Source of the DNA: Pseudescherichia sp031979925 | Lineage (GTDB): Bacteria; Pseudomonadota; Gammaproteobacteria; Enterobacterales; Enterobacteriaceae | Reading direction: 5' to 3' | Assembly: GCF_031979925.1 (NCBI RefSeq) | Contig: NZ_DALZFB010000009.1 | Span: 1 to 64,000, forward strand | Length of the DNA stretch: 64,000 bases | Part shown: positions 18,340 through 26,522 of the stretch, piece after piece | How positions within the stretch are numbered: the stretch's first letter is position 1 | Layout of the letters: each line of letters starts with the position of its first letter | The notes under the pieces: generated by a model | Told to the model about the DNA's origin: nothing | What the model saw: the letters and a program-made list of their open reading frames with translations, nothing else | The model's database searches: none | Program-made: the position numbers and the translations under genes

Positions 18340-18504
18340 CTGTCACCACAAAGTGTTGTTATTCCGCCAAAAATCGACAGCGGTTAAGATGTGCGCCCGC
18401 TTAGCAGGGCGCTCCAAAGCTGGGAATCATAGCATAAGCCAGGCGGGCGATTAGGCCGAAGTTGTAAAAGATCTGTATCTTCCCTTTACCCGCTGCTGCT
18501 AACG

Positions 18505-20751
18505 CTAGCGTCCGCCGCGGATCAGGCCACCCATGCCACGGCGCTCCATGAAGGCCGCTACCTGATGGCGCACCTCGCTGGTGAACTGGGCTTCCAAAGC
18601 ACGGTTTGCCAGGGTCTCGGCATCCTCGCGATCGATATGGCGCAGCAGGTATTTAACACGGGCCACCGAGCGGCCGTTCATCGACAGATGACGATAGCCA
18701 AGGCCAATCAGCACTGCGACGCACATCGGATCGCCCGCCATTTCACCGCACAGGCAGAGATCGATTCCGTGGCGCTCCGTCTCTTGGGCAATAGTCGCCA
18801 GCGCCCGCAGAACGGCAGGATGCAGGCTGTCGTAGAGGCTCGCCACGCGGGTGTTGTTGCGATCGACCGCCAGCAGGTACTGGGTAAGATCGTTGGTGCC
18901 AACGGAGATAAAATCGACCCTGCTTGCCAGATGCGCCAGCATAAAGACCATCGAAGGCACCTCCAACATCACGCCAATGCGCGGTCTGGGGATGGCATAG
19001 CCGATCATCTCTTCAACTTCCCGCCCGGCGCGCTCAATCAGGCGGCGAGCTTCGTCTACCTCTTCGATGCTGGTGACCATCGGCAGCAGAATGCTGAGGT
19101 TACCGGTAGCGGCGTTGGCGCGCAGCATGGCCCGGACCTGGATCAGAAAGATCTCTGGCTGATCGAGCGTAATACGGATCCCCCGCCAGCCAAGGCACGG
19201 GTTCTCCTCGCTGATGGGCATATAGGGCAGCTGCTTATCCGCGCCGACGTCCAGCGTGCGCAGGGTAACCGGCTTCTCGTTAAAGAGTTGCAGCATTCCC
19301 TGATACTGGGCCACCTGCTCCTCTTCCGAGGGAAAACCGCTTTGCAGCATAAACGGGATTTCAGTGCGGTAGAGGCCAATACCGTCGATGCGGCTGCCGA
19401 GCTGCTCCTCATGCTCAGGGCTAAGGCCCGCGTTGAGCATCACCTTGACCCGATCGCCGCTTTTCAGCTGGGCGGGAAGGTTAACCTCATCCTCAGCAAG
19501 CTTGCTTAACTCGTTCTCTTCGGTGATGAGACGCTGGTACTCCTGGAGCAGGATCGGCTCGGGATCGACCAGGATCTCGCCCCGATAGCCATCCACCACC
19601 AGCGTACGGCGATGCAGTACTGAGGGCTGGATATCGGCCCCCATCACCGTTGGAATGCCCAGCGCTCGCACCATAATAGCCGCGTGGGAGTTGGCCGCAC
19701 CGTCGCGTACCACCACCCCTACCAGCCGATCGTGGGGCAGCTCCGCCAGCGTAGTAGCGGAGAGCTCGTCGGCCACCAGCACAAAACGCTCGGGCCAGGT
19801 ATTGGGTCCCTGTAGGCTATCGTCGAGATGGAACAGCAGGCGCTGCCCCAGCGTGCGCAGGTCGCCGGCACGCTCCTTCAGGTAGCCGTCGGAAAGGGCA
19901 GCAAACTGTTCGGCAAAGCGCCCGATGACCTTTTTAACCGCCCACTCGGCCACGAAACCGCGATCGACTTCGTCAAACAGCTCGCGTCTGAGACGGGCGT
20001 CCGATAGCAGGTGGGAATAGAGATCGAAGATGGCCGCCGTCTCTTTCTGCTGCCCGGCAGCGAAACGCTTGCTGTAGCGGCGAAACTCACCTGCGGCCTC
20101 TTCAAGCGCGCCGGTAAGCCGTTCACGTTCAAGGCCGGTGTCCAGCGTCGAGGCCTCGTAGACCTGCTCCATCAGCGGCAGCGTGGCATCCATCCAGCCC
20201 TCGGCGATGGCCACGCCGGGAGCGGCAGGCAGCGCACGAATGCGCGTCTGGCGATACTGACCAAACAGGGCGGCAAGCTGCGACTGGGAGAGAATGGCAG
20301 CCATCTGGGTTGCCAGCGTGACTAAAAACGACTCTTCGCTCTCGTCAAACTGGCGCAGCTCGCGCTGCTGCACCACCAACACGCCCAGCAGTTGGCGTCG
20401 CTGAATAATCGGCACGCCAAGAAACGCACGAAACCGCTCCTCTTTTACTGAGGGAATGTACTTGAAGCTGGGATGTTTATGCGCGTCGGCAAGGTTAATC
20501 GGCTCCGCCAGCCTGCCTACCAGGCCGACGATACCCTGATCGAATGCGAGCGTGATGGTGCGGCCGCGCGGCTTTTTCAAACCGCGCGTCGCCATCAGGT
20601 AATAGCAGCGTCTGTCGTGATCGGCGAGGTAGACCGAACAGACTTCGGTGTTCATCGCCAGACAGATGTCGGTCACCAGGATATCCAGCGCCTCGTTAAG
20701 GCGCGGCGCGCTGGCAACTTTCTCAACTATTTCTCGTAACCGGGTGAGCAT
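18505..20751 (-). CDS. ptsP: PTS phosphoenolpyruvate phosphotransferase, EI-Ntr
   Basis: Enzyme I of the nitrogen phosphotransferase system (EI-Ntr to NPr to EIIA-Ntr), linked to nitrogen status and potassium homeostasis. The 748 residues equal E. coli. An N-terminal GAF domain (about 1-130, LVTDICLAMNTEVCSVYL) binds signals such as glutamine/2-oxoglutarate in the family. The EI part has the phospho-His motif GAANSHAAIMVRALGIP and the PEP-binding C-terminal barrel with ISVGTNDLTQY and CLCGEMAGDP. It starts 12 bp after the rppH stop. Confidence 0.97.
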   Translation of the reverse strand: MLTRLREIVEKVASAPRLNEALDILVTDICLAMNTEVCSVYLADHDRRCYYLMATRGLKKPRGRTITLAFDQGIVGLVGRLAEPINLADAHKHPSFKYIPSVKEERFRAFLGVPIIQRRQLLGVLVVQQRELRQFDESEESFLVTLATQMAAILSQSQLAALFGQYRQTRIRALPAAPGVAIAEGWMDATLPLMEQVYEASTLDTGLERERLTGALEEAAGEFRRYSKRFAAGQQKETAAIFDLYSHLLSDARLRRELFDEVDRGFVAEWAVKKVIGRFAEQFAALSDGYLKERAGDLRTLGQRLLFHLDDSLQGPNTWPERFVLVADELSATTLAELPHDRLVGVVVRDGAANSHAAIMVRALGIPTVMGADIQPSVLHRRTLVVDGYRGEILVDPEPILLQEYQRLITEENELSKLAEDEVNLPAQLKSGDRVKVMLNAGLSPEHEEQLGSRIDGIGLYRTEIPFMLQSGFPSEEEQVAQYQGMLQLFNEKPVTLRTLDVGADKQLPYMPISEENPCLGWRGIRITLDQPEIFLIQVRAMLRANAATGNLSILLPMVTSIEEVDEARRLIERAGREVEEMIGYAIPRPRIGVMLEVPSMVFMLAHLASRVDFISVGTNDLTQYLLAVDRNNTRVASLYDSLHPAVLRALATIAQETERHGIDLCLCGEMAGDPMCVAVLIGLGYRHLSMNGRSVARVKYLLRHIDREDAETLANRALEAQFTSEVRHQVAAFMERRGMGGLIRGGR

Positions 20752-20763
20752 GATATGTAAGGC

Positions 20764-21294
20764 TTATCCTCTCTTACGTCGCCAGGCAGGAGAGTGTTGT
20801 GGCTTTGGGGTGCTTTCCGTCAGCGCCATAACCACACTTGCAAACTCCTTCATCACCCGACGATAAACATCGCGTTTAAACGAGACGACCTGACGAACAG
20901 GATACCAGTAGCTTACCCAGCGCCAGCCATCAAACTCAGGGGTACTGCTGGTTTGCATATTGATATCCGCATCGTTGCTGATCAATTGCAGAAGAAACCA
21001 CTTCTGTTTTTGGCCGATACAAACCGGCTTTGTGTCCCAACGCACCAAACGTTTTGGTAACTTGTAACGCAACCAGCTGCGGGTCGAAGCAAGAATACGT
21101 ACATCCTTACGGCTCAGCCCCACCTCTTCGAACAGCTCCCGGTACATAGCTTGCTCCGGGGACTCACCAGGGTTGATACCCCCCTGGGGAAACTGCCATG
21201 AGTGCTGACCGAAGCGCCTGGCCCACATCACCTGGCCTTGTCGATTACAGATTACGATACCCACATTTGGGCGGTAGCCATCGTCATCAATCAC
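20764..21294 (-). CDS. rppH: RNA pyrophosphohydrolase RppH
   Basis: Nudix hydrolase that removes pyrophosphate from mRNA 5' ends and so starts RNase E-dependent decay. The 176 residues equal E. coli. The Nudix box runs from GGINPGESPEQAMYRELFEEVGL, with the REXXEE metal-binding glutamates. The start MIDDDGYRPNVGIV is typical. It heads an rppH-ptsP operon and is divergent from mutH across a 680-bp non-coding region. Confidence 0.97.
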   Translation of the reverse strand: MIDDDGYRPNVGIVICNRQGQVMWARRFGQHSWQFPQGGINPGESPEQAMYRELFEEVGLSRKDVRILASTRSWLRYKLPKRLVRWDTKPVCIGQKQKWFLLQLISNDADINMQTSSTPEFDGWRWVSYWYPVRQVVSFKRDVYRRVMKEFASVVMALTESTPKPQHSPAWRRKRG

Positions 21295-21461
21295 CGGACT
21301 ACCTCAAAATAAACCTGAATTAAACGATTGTTTCACACTCGTGAGGTACGGTAAACCACTCTCTCAATGCGCTATAACCGAATAACATTTGAATAACTCA
21401 CAATTATCACCTGAGTTATAAACAGAATGAGGGCTCCAGCCGCGGTTTTATTCACGATTTC

Positions 21462-21470
21462 TGTGGATAG
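21462..21470 (-). promoter_or_regulatory. DnaA box (CTATCCACA)
   Basis: The plus strand reads TGTGGATAG, so the box on the minus strand is CTATCCACA, one base from the TTATCCACA consensus. Confidence 0.55.
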
Positions 21471-21600
21471 AGTTGTGCAGAAGTATGGAATTACTCCGGG
21501 AAAACCCGGACGCCCCTGAATAATCTGTTTATCACTCAAAAAAATAATATGGGACTATTCATTAGGTTATACCACGATCTTTGCACCTATGGGATCAATA

Positions 21601-21616
21601 TGTGATGTGCATCACA
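21601..21616. promoter_or_regulatory. CRP binding site (perfect TGTGA-N6-TCACA)
   Basis: TGTGATGTGCATCACA is a perfectly symmetrical CRP core. It lies between the divergent rppH and mutH genes, so it could act on either promoter or compete with DnaA binding at the box 43 bp to the right. No experimental link is known to me. Confidence 0.7.
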
Positions 21617-21658
21617 GGGCCGATCCCGTAACTGATGAAAGATCGAACAGAGTCGGTT

Positions 21659-21667
21659 TTATCCACA
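21659..21667 (+). promoter_or_regulatory. DnaA box (TTATCCACA, consensus)
   Basis: Exact match to the high-affinity E. coli DnaA box TTATCCACA. Confidence 0.65.
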
Positions 21668-21777
21668 GATTGTGCCAATAAGTTAAGCACAATTTGTGTG
21701 AAAATTCGATTTTGCTCGCACGTCAAGGCTGTAAATGGAAACAGTAGTACCGCTTTTTCTCACTTATCCCACTTTTC

Positions 21778-21786
21778 TGTGGATAA
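21778..21786 (-). promoter_or_regulatory. DnaA box (TTATCCACA, consensus, inverted)
   Basis: The plus strand reads TGTGGATAA, an exact inverted consensus box. A degenerate copy, TTATCCCAC, lies just to its left in the opposite orientation, and a GATC follows 10 bp to the right. Confidence 0.65.
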
Positions 21787-21974
21787 CATGGTGTAAGATC
21801 CTGTTCATTGTCAGTGACCAGATTTGGAAAACCCTGCAAGCTGTTGCGCAACAAACAGAGCGCAAGGGAAAAAGATCCTAAAAATCATTGCGTTGTTCAT
21901 TGCTGTGGGAAAAGATCTTACCCATTACCCCCTGTGCACTATTGCTGTTCATTTTTTAACCAGAGGTTGTTCAT

Positions 21975-22670
21975 ATGCTGCCGCTCTCCCCTTTTACTTC
22001 GCCGCCCGTTTCGGAAAGTGCCCTACTGGAGCAGGCGCAACGGCTGGCAGGCCTAACCCTTGGCGAGCTGGGCGCGCTGGCTGGCCTGCCAGTGCCAGCA
22101 GACTTCAAGCGTGACAAGGGCTGGACTGGAGTACTGCTGGAGCGCTGGCTGGGGGCGAGTGCGGGCAGCAAGCCTGAGCAGGATTTCGCCGCGCTCGGGG
22201 TGGAGCTGAAAACCATTCCGGTGGATAGCCTGGGCCGTCCGCTGGAGACGACCTTCGTCTGTGTTGCGCCGCTAACCGGCAACAGTGGCGTCACCTGGGA
22301 GAGCAGCCATGTGCGTCACAAGCTCAAGCGGGTGCTGTGGATCCCGGTAGAGGGCTCACGGGAGATCCCCATCGCCAGCCGCCGGGTTGGCTCGCCGCTG
22401 CTGTGGAGCCCCAGCGAGCTGGAAGAGCAGCAGCTGCGGATGGACTGGGAGGAGCTGATGGATCTTATCGTGCTGGGTCAGGTAGAGAGCATTACCGCTC
22501 GCCATGGCGAGGTGCTACAGCTGCGACCTAAGGCAGCGAACAGCAAGGCGCTGACCGAGGCGGTGGGCCAGCACGGTCAGCCGATCCTCACCCTGCCGCG
22601 AGGCTTCTACCTGAAGAAGAACTTTACCCGTGCGCTGCTGGAGCGACATTTTTTGTTGCAGGGTTATTAA
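21975..22670 (+). CDS. mutH: DNA mismatch repair endonuclease MutH
   Basis: Cuts the unmethylated strand at hemimethylated GATC after activation by MutS-MutL. The 231 residues (E. coli 229) include the catalytic D-E-K set in EQDFAALGVELKT, plus RVGSPLLWSP and the C-terminal LPRGFYLKKNFT involved in DNA contacts. The ATG at 21975 follows AGAGGT. The first 20 residues differ from E. coli, the usual variable part. Confidence 0.97.
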   Translation: MLPLSPFTSPPVSESALLEQAQRLAGLTLGELGALAGLPVPADFKRDKGWTGVLLERWLGASAGSKPEQDFAALGVELKTIPVDSLGRPLETTFVCVAPLTGNSGVTWESSHVRHKLKRVLWIPVEGSREIPIASRRVGSPLLWSPSELEEQQLRMDWEELMDLIVLGQVESITARHGEVLQLRPKAANSKALTEAVGQHGQPILTLPRGFYLKKNFTRALLERHFLLQGY

Positions 22671-22675
22671 ATTTT

Positions 22676-22703
22676 TTGCCCTCTTCCGCCGCAGGCTTAT
22701 AAT
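22676..22703 (+). promoter_or_regulatory. candidate sigma-70 promoter of ygdQ
   Basis: TTGCCC at 22676-22681 and TATAAT at 22698-22703 are separated by 16 bp and end about 30 bp before the ygdQ start. The perfect -10 makes this likely. Confidence 0.5.
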
Positions 22704-22733
22704 TAGCGCTTCTTTTTTTGGCAGGACTTTACG

Positions 22734-23447
22734 ATGTTATTTGCATGGATAACCGATCCCAACGCCTGGCTCGCGCTCGGTACGCTGACGCTGCTGGAGA
22801 TTGTGCTCGGAATCGACAATATTATTTTCCTCTCTCTGGTTGTTGCTAAGCTCCCGACCGCACAGCGCAACCACGCCCGGCGTATCGGCCTGGCGGGCGC
22901 AATGCTGATGCGTCTGGCGCTGCTGGCCTCTATCTCGTGGGTCACCCGGCTGACCACGCCGCTGTTTAGCGTTTTCGATCACGCGGTCTCCGCCCGGGAT
23001 CTGATCCTGCTGCTCGGCGGTCTGTTTTTGATCTGGAAAGCCAGCAAGGAGATCCACGAGTCCATCGAAGGTGAAGAGGAGGGGCTGAAAACCAACGTTC
23101 ACTCTTTCCTTGGTGCCATCGTACAGATCATGATGCTGGATATTATCTTCAGTCTCGACTCGGTCATTACGGCGGTGGGCCTGTCGGATCATCTGTTCAT
23201 TATGATGGCGGCGGTGGTGATCTCCGTCGGCGTGATGATGTTTGCCGCCCGTCCTATAGGCGAGTTTGTCGACCGTCACCCGTCGGTAAAAATGCTGGCG
23301 CTGTCGTTCCTGATCCTGGTTGGCTTTACGCTGATGCTGGAGAGTTTTGGCATTCACGTGCCGAAAGGCTACATCTATTTCGCCATGTTCTTCTCGATCG
23401 CCGTCGAGACCCTGAACCTGTTGCGCAATAAAAAGAATCCGCTGTGA
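22734..23447 (+). CDS. ygdQ: TerC family inner-membrane protein YgdQ
   Basis: Integral membrane protein of the TerC family, members of which are linked to metal ion (manganese, calcium) efflux or metalation of exported proteins. The 237 residues equal E. coli YgdQ. About seven hydrophobic helices are seen, with family acidic motifs EIVLGIDNIIFLS (helix 1) and IMMLDIIFSLDSVITAVG. There is no C-terminal CBS/CorC domain, unlike longer paralogues. The substrate of YgdQ itself is not established. Confidence 0.92.
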   Translation: MLFAWITDPNAWLALGTLTLLEIVLGIDNIIFLSLVVAKLPTAQRNHARRIGLAGAMLMRLALLASISWVTRLTTPLFSVFDHAVSARDLILLLGGLFLIWKASKEIHESIEGEEEGLKTNVHSFLGAIVQIMMLDIIFSLDSVITAVGLSDHLFIMMAAVVISVGVMMFAARPIGEFVDRHPSVKMLALSFLILVGFTLMLESFGIHVPKGYIYFAMFFSIAVETLNLLRNKKNPL

Positions 23448-23453
23448 GCTCTC

Positions 23454-23474
23454 GCTCCCCCGCTACGGGGGAGC
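23454..23474. terminator. hairpin after ygdQ
   Basis: A perfect stem GCTCCCCC/GGGGGAGC with a 5-base loop lies right after the ygdQ stop and before the end of the oppositely oriented small gene. No T run follows, so terminator activity is uncertain. Confidence 0.45.
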
Positions 23475-23484
23475 CATCGCTGCA

Positions 23485-23721
23485 TTAATGGGCGAGAAAT
23501 TTGATGATGACGCCTGAAGCGACGCCGGTAATGGCAATCATTGAACCAATAATCGCCATAGCCTGAGTCCTGATAACGCTATGTAGCTCAGCTTTAACGT
23601 TGGCAACTTCAATCCTGATTGCAGACGTATCCTCCTTCGTTGCATAGTTAGATTTAATCACGGCAACATCCGTGACCAGCAACTCCACCTTCTCCTCAAG
23701 CGTTTTCACGCGTATCTCCAT
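23485..23721 (-). CDS. small hypothetical protein with coiled coil and C-terminal membrane helix
   Basis: A 78-residue protein I do not recognise. Residues 1-45 are charged and heptad-like (MEIRVKTLEEKVELLVTD, then VANVKAELHSV), and residues 53-76 form one hydrophobic, glycine-containing helix ending KFLAH. This layout resembles small phage XhlA-like or other tail-anchored coiled-coil proteins, but the similarity is only in pattern. A purine-rich GGAGAGGAGAG precedes the ATG. It lies between ygdQ and ygdR, where E. coli has no gene. Base use is more AT-rich than in the neighbours, which suggests an acquired gene. Confidence 0.55.
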   Translation of the reverse strand: MEIRVKTLEEKVELLVTDVAVIKSNYATKEDTSAIRIEVANVKAELHSVIRTQAMAIIGSMIAITGVASGVIIKFLAH

Positions 23722-23905
23722 CTCTCCTCTCCGTTAATTGTAACGTTAATTACGTCATGGAAATATTACTATGCTATGCGTATGATAAACCGTGGCGAAT
23801 ACCGCTATTTGGCGCTGTCTTTTAAGATTTTCCCGCTTTTTCCTTTCGTATCCGTGCGTTATTACTACACTCAATACAGATTTGGCCTTAAGAAGGAGAA
23901 CAACC

Positions 23906-24124
23906 GTGAAAAAATGGGCAGTAGTGATTTCCGCAGTGGGTTTAGCCTTTACCGTATCAGGATGCAGCAGCGACTATGTAATGGCGACGAAAGATGGCCG
24001 TATGATCCTCACCGAAGGCAAGCCTGCCGTTGATGACGATACCGGACTGGTCAGCTACCGCGATCAGCAGGGCAACGAGATGCAGATTAACCGTGATGAT
24101 GTGTCGCAAATTATCGAACGTTAA
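23906..24124 (+). CDS. ygdR: YgdI/YgdR family lipoprotein
   Basis: Small lipoprotein of 72 residues, the E. coli YgdR length. The signal peptide is followed by the lipobox VSGC (Cys at residue 19), then the DUF903 domain with YVMATKDGRMI and QINRDDVSQIIER. I chose the GTG at 23906, preceded by AAGGAG, because it gives the family length; an upstream ATG in frame would add 38 residues that bury the signal peptide. Its function is not known. Confidence 0.9.
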   Translation: MKKWAVVISAVGLAFTVSGCSSDYVMATKDGRMILTEGKPAVDDDTGLVSYRDQQGNEMQINRDDVSQIIER

Positions 24125-24129
24125 GTGCT

Positions 24130-24156
24130 AAGGTCAGCAATCTGCTGGCCTTTTGA
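24130..24156 (+). terminator. intrinsic terminator of ygdR
   Basis: AAGGTCAGCA pairs with TGCTGGCCTT (one G-T pair) around a 2-3 base loop, ending in TTTT. Confidence 0.75.
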
Positions 24157-24247
24157 TTTTTCTCTTCCCCTTTTGCCTCCCCTCTGCCATGTTTATATTC
24201 CTTTGTCAGGAAGCCCCTGACGTTGTTAAAAAACAAGGAAGCCGGCT

Positions 24248-25288
24248 ATGCATTATCACCGTATCCCTCACAGCTCGCTTGAGATAAGCACGCTGGGGCT
24301 GGGCACAATGACCTTTGGTGAGCAGAACAGCGAAGCCGAGGCCCATGCACAGCTTGATTACGCCGTAGCCCAGGGTATCAACCTGATCGATGTGGCAGAG
24401 ATGTATCCCGTGCCGCCGCGCCCGGAGACCCAGGGCTTAACCGAAACCTACGTCGGCAACTGGCTGGCGAAGCACGGCAGCCGTGAAAAGCTGGTTATCG
24501 CCTCTAAGGTAAGCGGCCCCAGCCGTAATAACGACAGCGGCATTCGCCAGAATCAGGTGCTGGATCGCAAGAATATCCGTGAAGCGCTGGACGCCAGCCT
24601 GAAACGTCTGCAAACCGACTATCTCGATCTCTACCAGGTTCACTGGCCGCAGCGCCCGACCAACTGCTTCGGCAAGCTGGGCTATGAGTGGACAGAGTCC
24701 GCTCCCGGCGTGACTATTCTCGAAACGCTGGAAGCGCTGGCCGAGTGTCAGCGGGCGGGCAAAATCCGCTATATCGGCGTCTCCAACGAAACGGCGTTTG
24801 GCGTGATGCGCTATCTGCACCTGGCGGATAAGCACGATCTGCCGCGCATCGTCACCATCCAGAACCCTTACAGCCTGCTGAACCGCAGCTTTGAGGTCGG
24901 TCTGTCAGAGGTGAGCCAGTTTGAGGGCGTAGAGCTGCTGGCCTACTCCTGTCTGGCCTTCGGCACCCTGACGGGTAAATACCTGAACGGCGCGAAGCCC
25001 GCCGGGGCACGCAACACGCTGTTCAGCCGCTTTACGCGCTACAGCGGCGAGCAGACGCAAAAAGCAATCGCTACCTACGTGGATATCGCTAAGCGGCATA
25101 ATCTGGATGCGGCGCAGATGGCGCTGGCCTTTGTCCGCCGCCAGCCGTTCGTGGCCAGCACCCTGCTGGGGGCCACGACCATGGAGCAGTTGAAAACCAA
25201 TGTTGAGAGTCTGTATCTGGAGCTGAACGAAGAGGTATTAGCGGAGATTGAAGCAGTGCATAAGGTTTATACCTACCCGGCACCGTAA
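24248..25288 (+). CDS. tas: NADP(H)-dependent aldo-keto reductase Tas
   Basis: Aldo-keto reductase of 346 residues, as in E. coli, where tas was found as a multicopy suppressor of a tyrosine auxotroph. Catalytic tetrad positions are visible: Asp in LIDVAEMYPV (with Tyr), Lys in VIASKVSG and His in LYQVHWPQRP. The substrate in the cell is unknown. It starts after AAGGAAG with an ATG that gives the standard MHYHRIPHSSLEIS N-terminus. Confidence 0.95.
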   Translation: MHYHRIPHSSLEISTLGLGTMTFGEQNSEAEAHAQLDYAVAQGINLIDVAEMYPVPPRPETQGLTETYVGNWLAKHGSREKLVIASKVSGPSRNNDSGIRQNQVLDRKNIREALDASLKRLQTDYLDLYQVHWPQRPTNCFGKLGYEWTESAPGVTILETLEALAECQRAGKIRYIGVSNETAFGVMRYLHLADKHDLPRIVTIQNPYSLLNRSFEVGLSEVSQFEGVELLAYSCLAFGTLTGKYLNGAKPAGARNTLFSRFTRYSGEQTQKAIATYVDIAKRHNLDAAQMALAFVRRQPFVASTLLGATTMEQLKTNVESLYLELNEEVLAEIEAVHKVYTYPAP

Positions 25289-25293
25289 GTGAA

Positions 25294-25328
25294 TTGCCCG
25301 GCGGAATACGCCCGCCGGGCATGTTTTT
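25294..25328. terminator. terminator between convergent tas and lplT
   Basis: A strong stem TGCCCGGCGG/CCGCCGGGCA is followed by a T run on the plus strand. It closes tas and lies a few bases from the lplT stop. Confidence 0.85.
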
Positions 25329-26522
25329 TTATCGACGGCGCTGCCACAGCCACAGGGCGGCAATCGCCAGCGTAAACAGCACGCCAAAGCCGACCCCGAC
25401 GCCGACCACCGGCGCACCCGCTTTCACCGCCAGCGAGTAGAGTCCCAGCATAATCAGCATCGCCGCGTTCTCGCCCAGGTTCTGCACGGCGATAGCATTG
25501 CCCGCCCCGACGGAACGTTTCCCGCGCTCCTGCAGAAGCGCATTGAGCGGCACGACGAAAAACCCGCCCAGCACGCCGATGAGCACCAGCAGGCCGTAGG
25601 CAGGTAGCAATGCATGTTGTAACGAAAACAGCGTTACCACCACGCCGATGAGGATCCCGGCAGGCATGCAGCGGGCCACGCTCTCCAGGGTCACCAGCTT
25701 CGCCGCCACGCCAGCACCGACAACAATTCCTACCGCCACCATGGCGTTAAGATAGGTTGGCGTCGCATTATCCGTAATGCCCAACGCCACCGGCACCCAC
25801 AGCACCAGCAGGAAGCGCAGCGTCACTCCCGCACCCCAGAACAGGCTGGTGCCCACCAGCGAGAATCGGGTTTCGCCGTTTAGCCACAGCGTCTTACAGG
25901 CGTGAAAGAAACTTTGGGTCATAGGGGTAAAGCGCCAGCTTAGCCCTGGACGAGCCGCAGGCAGCTTGGGGATCATCAGGTTGGCCACCACCGCCCCGGC
26001 ATAGACCAGGGCGCAGATGCCGAGCGCCGCCAGCACATGCCAGTCCGCCAGCACGCCGCCCGCCACCGAACCCAGCAGGATGGCAGCGATGGTCGAGGAC
26101 TCCATCAGGCCGTTGGCCTTCACCAGCTTATCGCCGGTGGTCAGCTCGCCGAGAATGCCGTACTTGGCCGGGGAGTAGGCCGCCGCGCCAATGCCCACCA
26201 GCGTATAGCCAATAAACGGATTAAGGCCCACGCAGATACTCAGTGCGCCAAGCAGCTTCAACCCGTTGGCGAACATCATCACCCGCCCCTTGGCAAAGCT
26301 GTCCGCCACCTGACCGACAAAGGGGGCGAAGAGGATGTAAGCGCCTACAAACACCATCTGTAGGATCGGCTGGCTCCAGTCGGGATAGAACTCGGCTTTG
26401 AGCAGCGCCAGGGTGGCAAATAGCAGGGCGTTATCGCCAAACGCCGAAAGGAACTGGGCGGCAGTGACCGCCAGCATGCCCTTCGACAGCAGAGAATTGT
26501 TAGTGCTCACTGACTCATGCAT
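25329..26522 (-). CDS. lplT: lysophospholipid transporter LplT
   Basis: Inner-membrane MFS-type flippase that brings lysophosphatidylethanolamine to the inner leaflet for re-acylation by Aas. The 397 residues equal E. coli LplT. About 12 hydrophobic segments are present, with the family start LLSKGMLAVTAAQFLSAFGDNALL. The start overlaps the end of aas by 8 bp, consistent with the known aas-lplT operon. Confidence 0.96.
   Translation of the reverse strand: MHESVSTNNSLLSKGMLAVTAAQFLSAFGDNALLFATLALLKAEFYPDWSQPILQMVFVGAYILFAPFVGQVADSFAKGRVMMFANGLKLLGALSICVGLNPFIGYTLVGIGAAAYSPAKYGILGELTTGDKLVKANGLMESSTIAAILLGSVAGGVLADWHVLAALGICALVYAGAVVANLMIPKLPAARPGLSWRFTPMTQSFFHACKTLWLNGETRFSLVGTSLFWGAGVTLRFLLVLWVPVALGITDNATPTYLNAMVAVGIVVGAGVAAKLVTLESVARCMPAGILIGVVVTLFSLQHALLPAYGLLVLIGVLGGFFVVPLNALLQERGKRSVGAGNAIAVQNLGENAAMLIMLGLYSLAVKAGAPVVGVGVGFGVLFTLAIAALWLWQRRR

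Larger units (their letters stand above)
21295..21974. other. 680-bp non-coding region between rppH and mutH with DnaA boxes, GATC sites and a CRP site
   Basis: No convincing coding sequence is seen. The region carries three good DnaA boxes, listed separately, and one perfect CRP palindrome. GATC sites are frequent: seven lie between about 21576 and 21915. A GC hairpin TCCGGG/CCCGGA lies near 21495-21510. High-affinity DnaA binding near mutH has been reported in E. coli, so this may be a DnaA-titrating or promoter-regulating region rather than an origin. Confidence 0.6.

Noticed and set aside
21295..21974. Possible replication origin because of DnaA boxes and GATC sites
   Set aside because: There is no AT-rich 13-mer DNA-unwinding array of oriC type and no gidA/mioC neighbours. 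A DnaA-titrating or regulatory site near mutH is the better reading.
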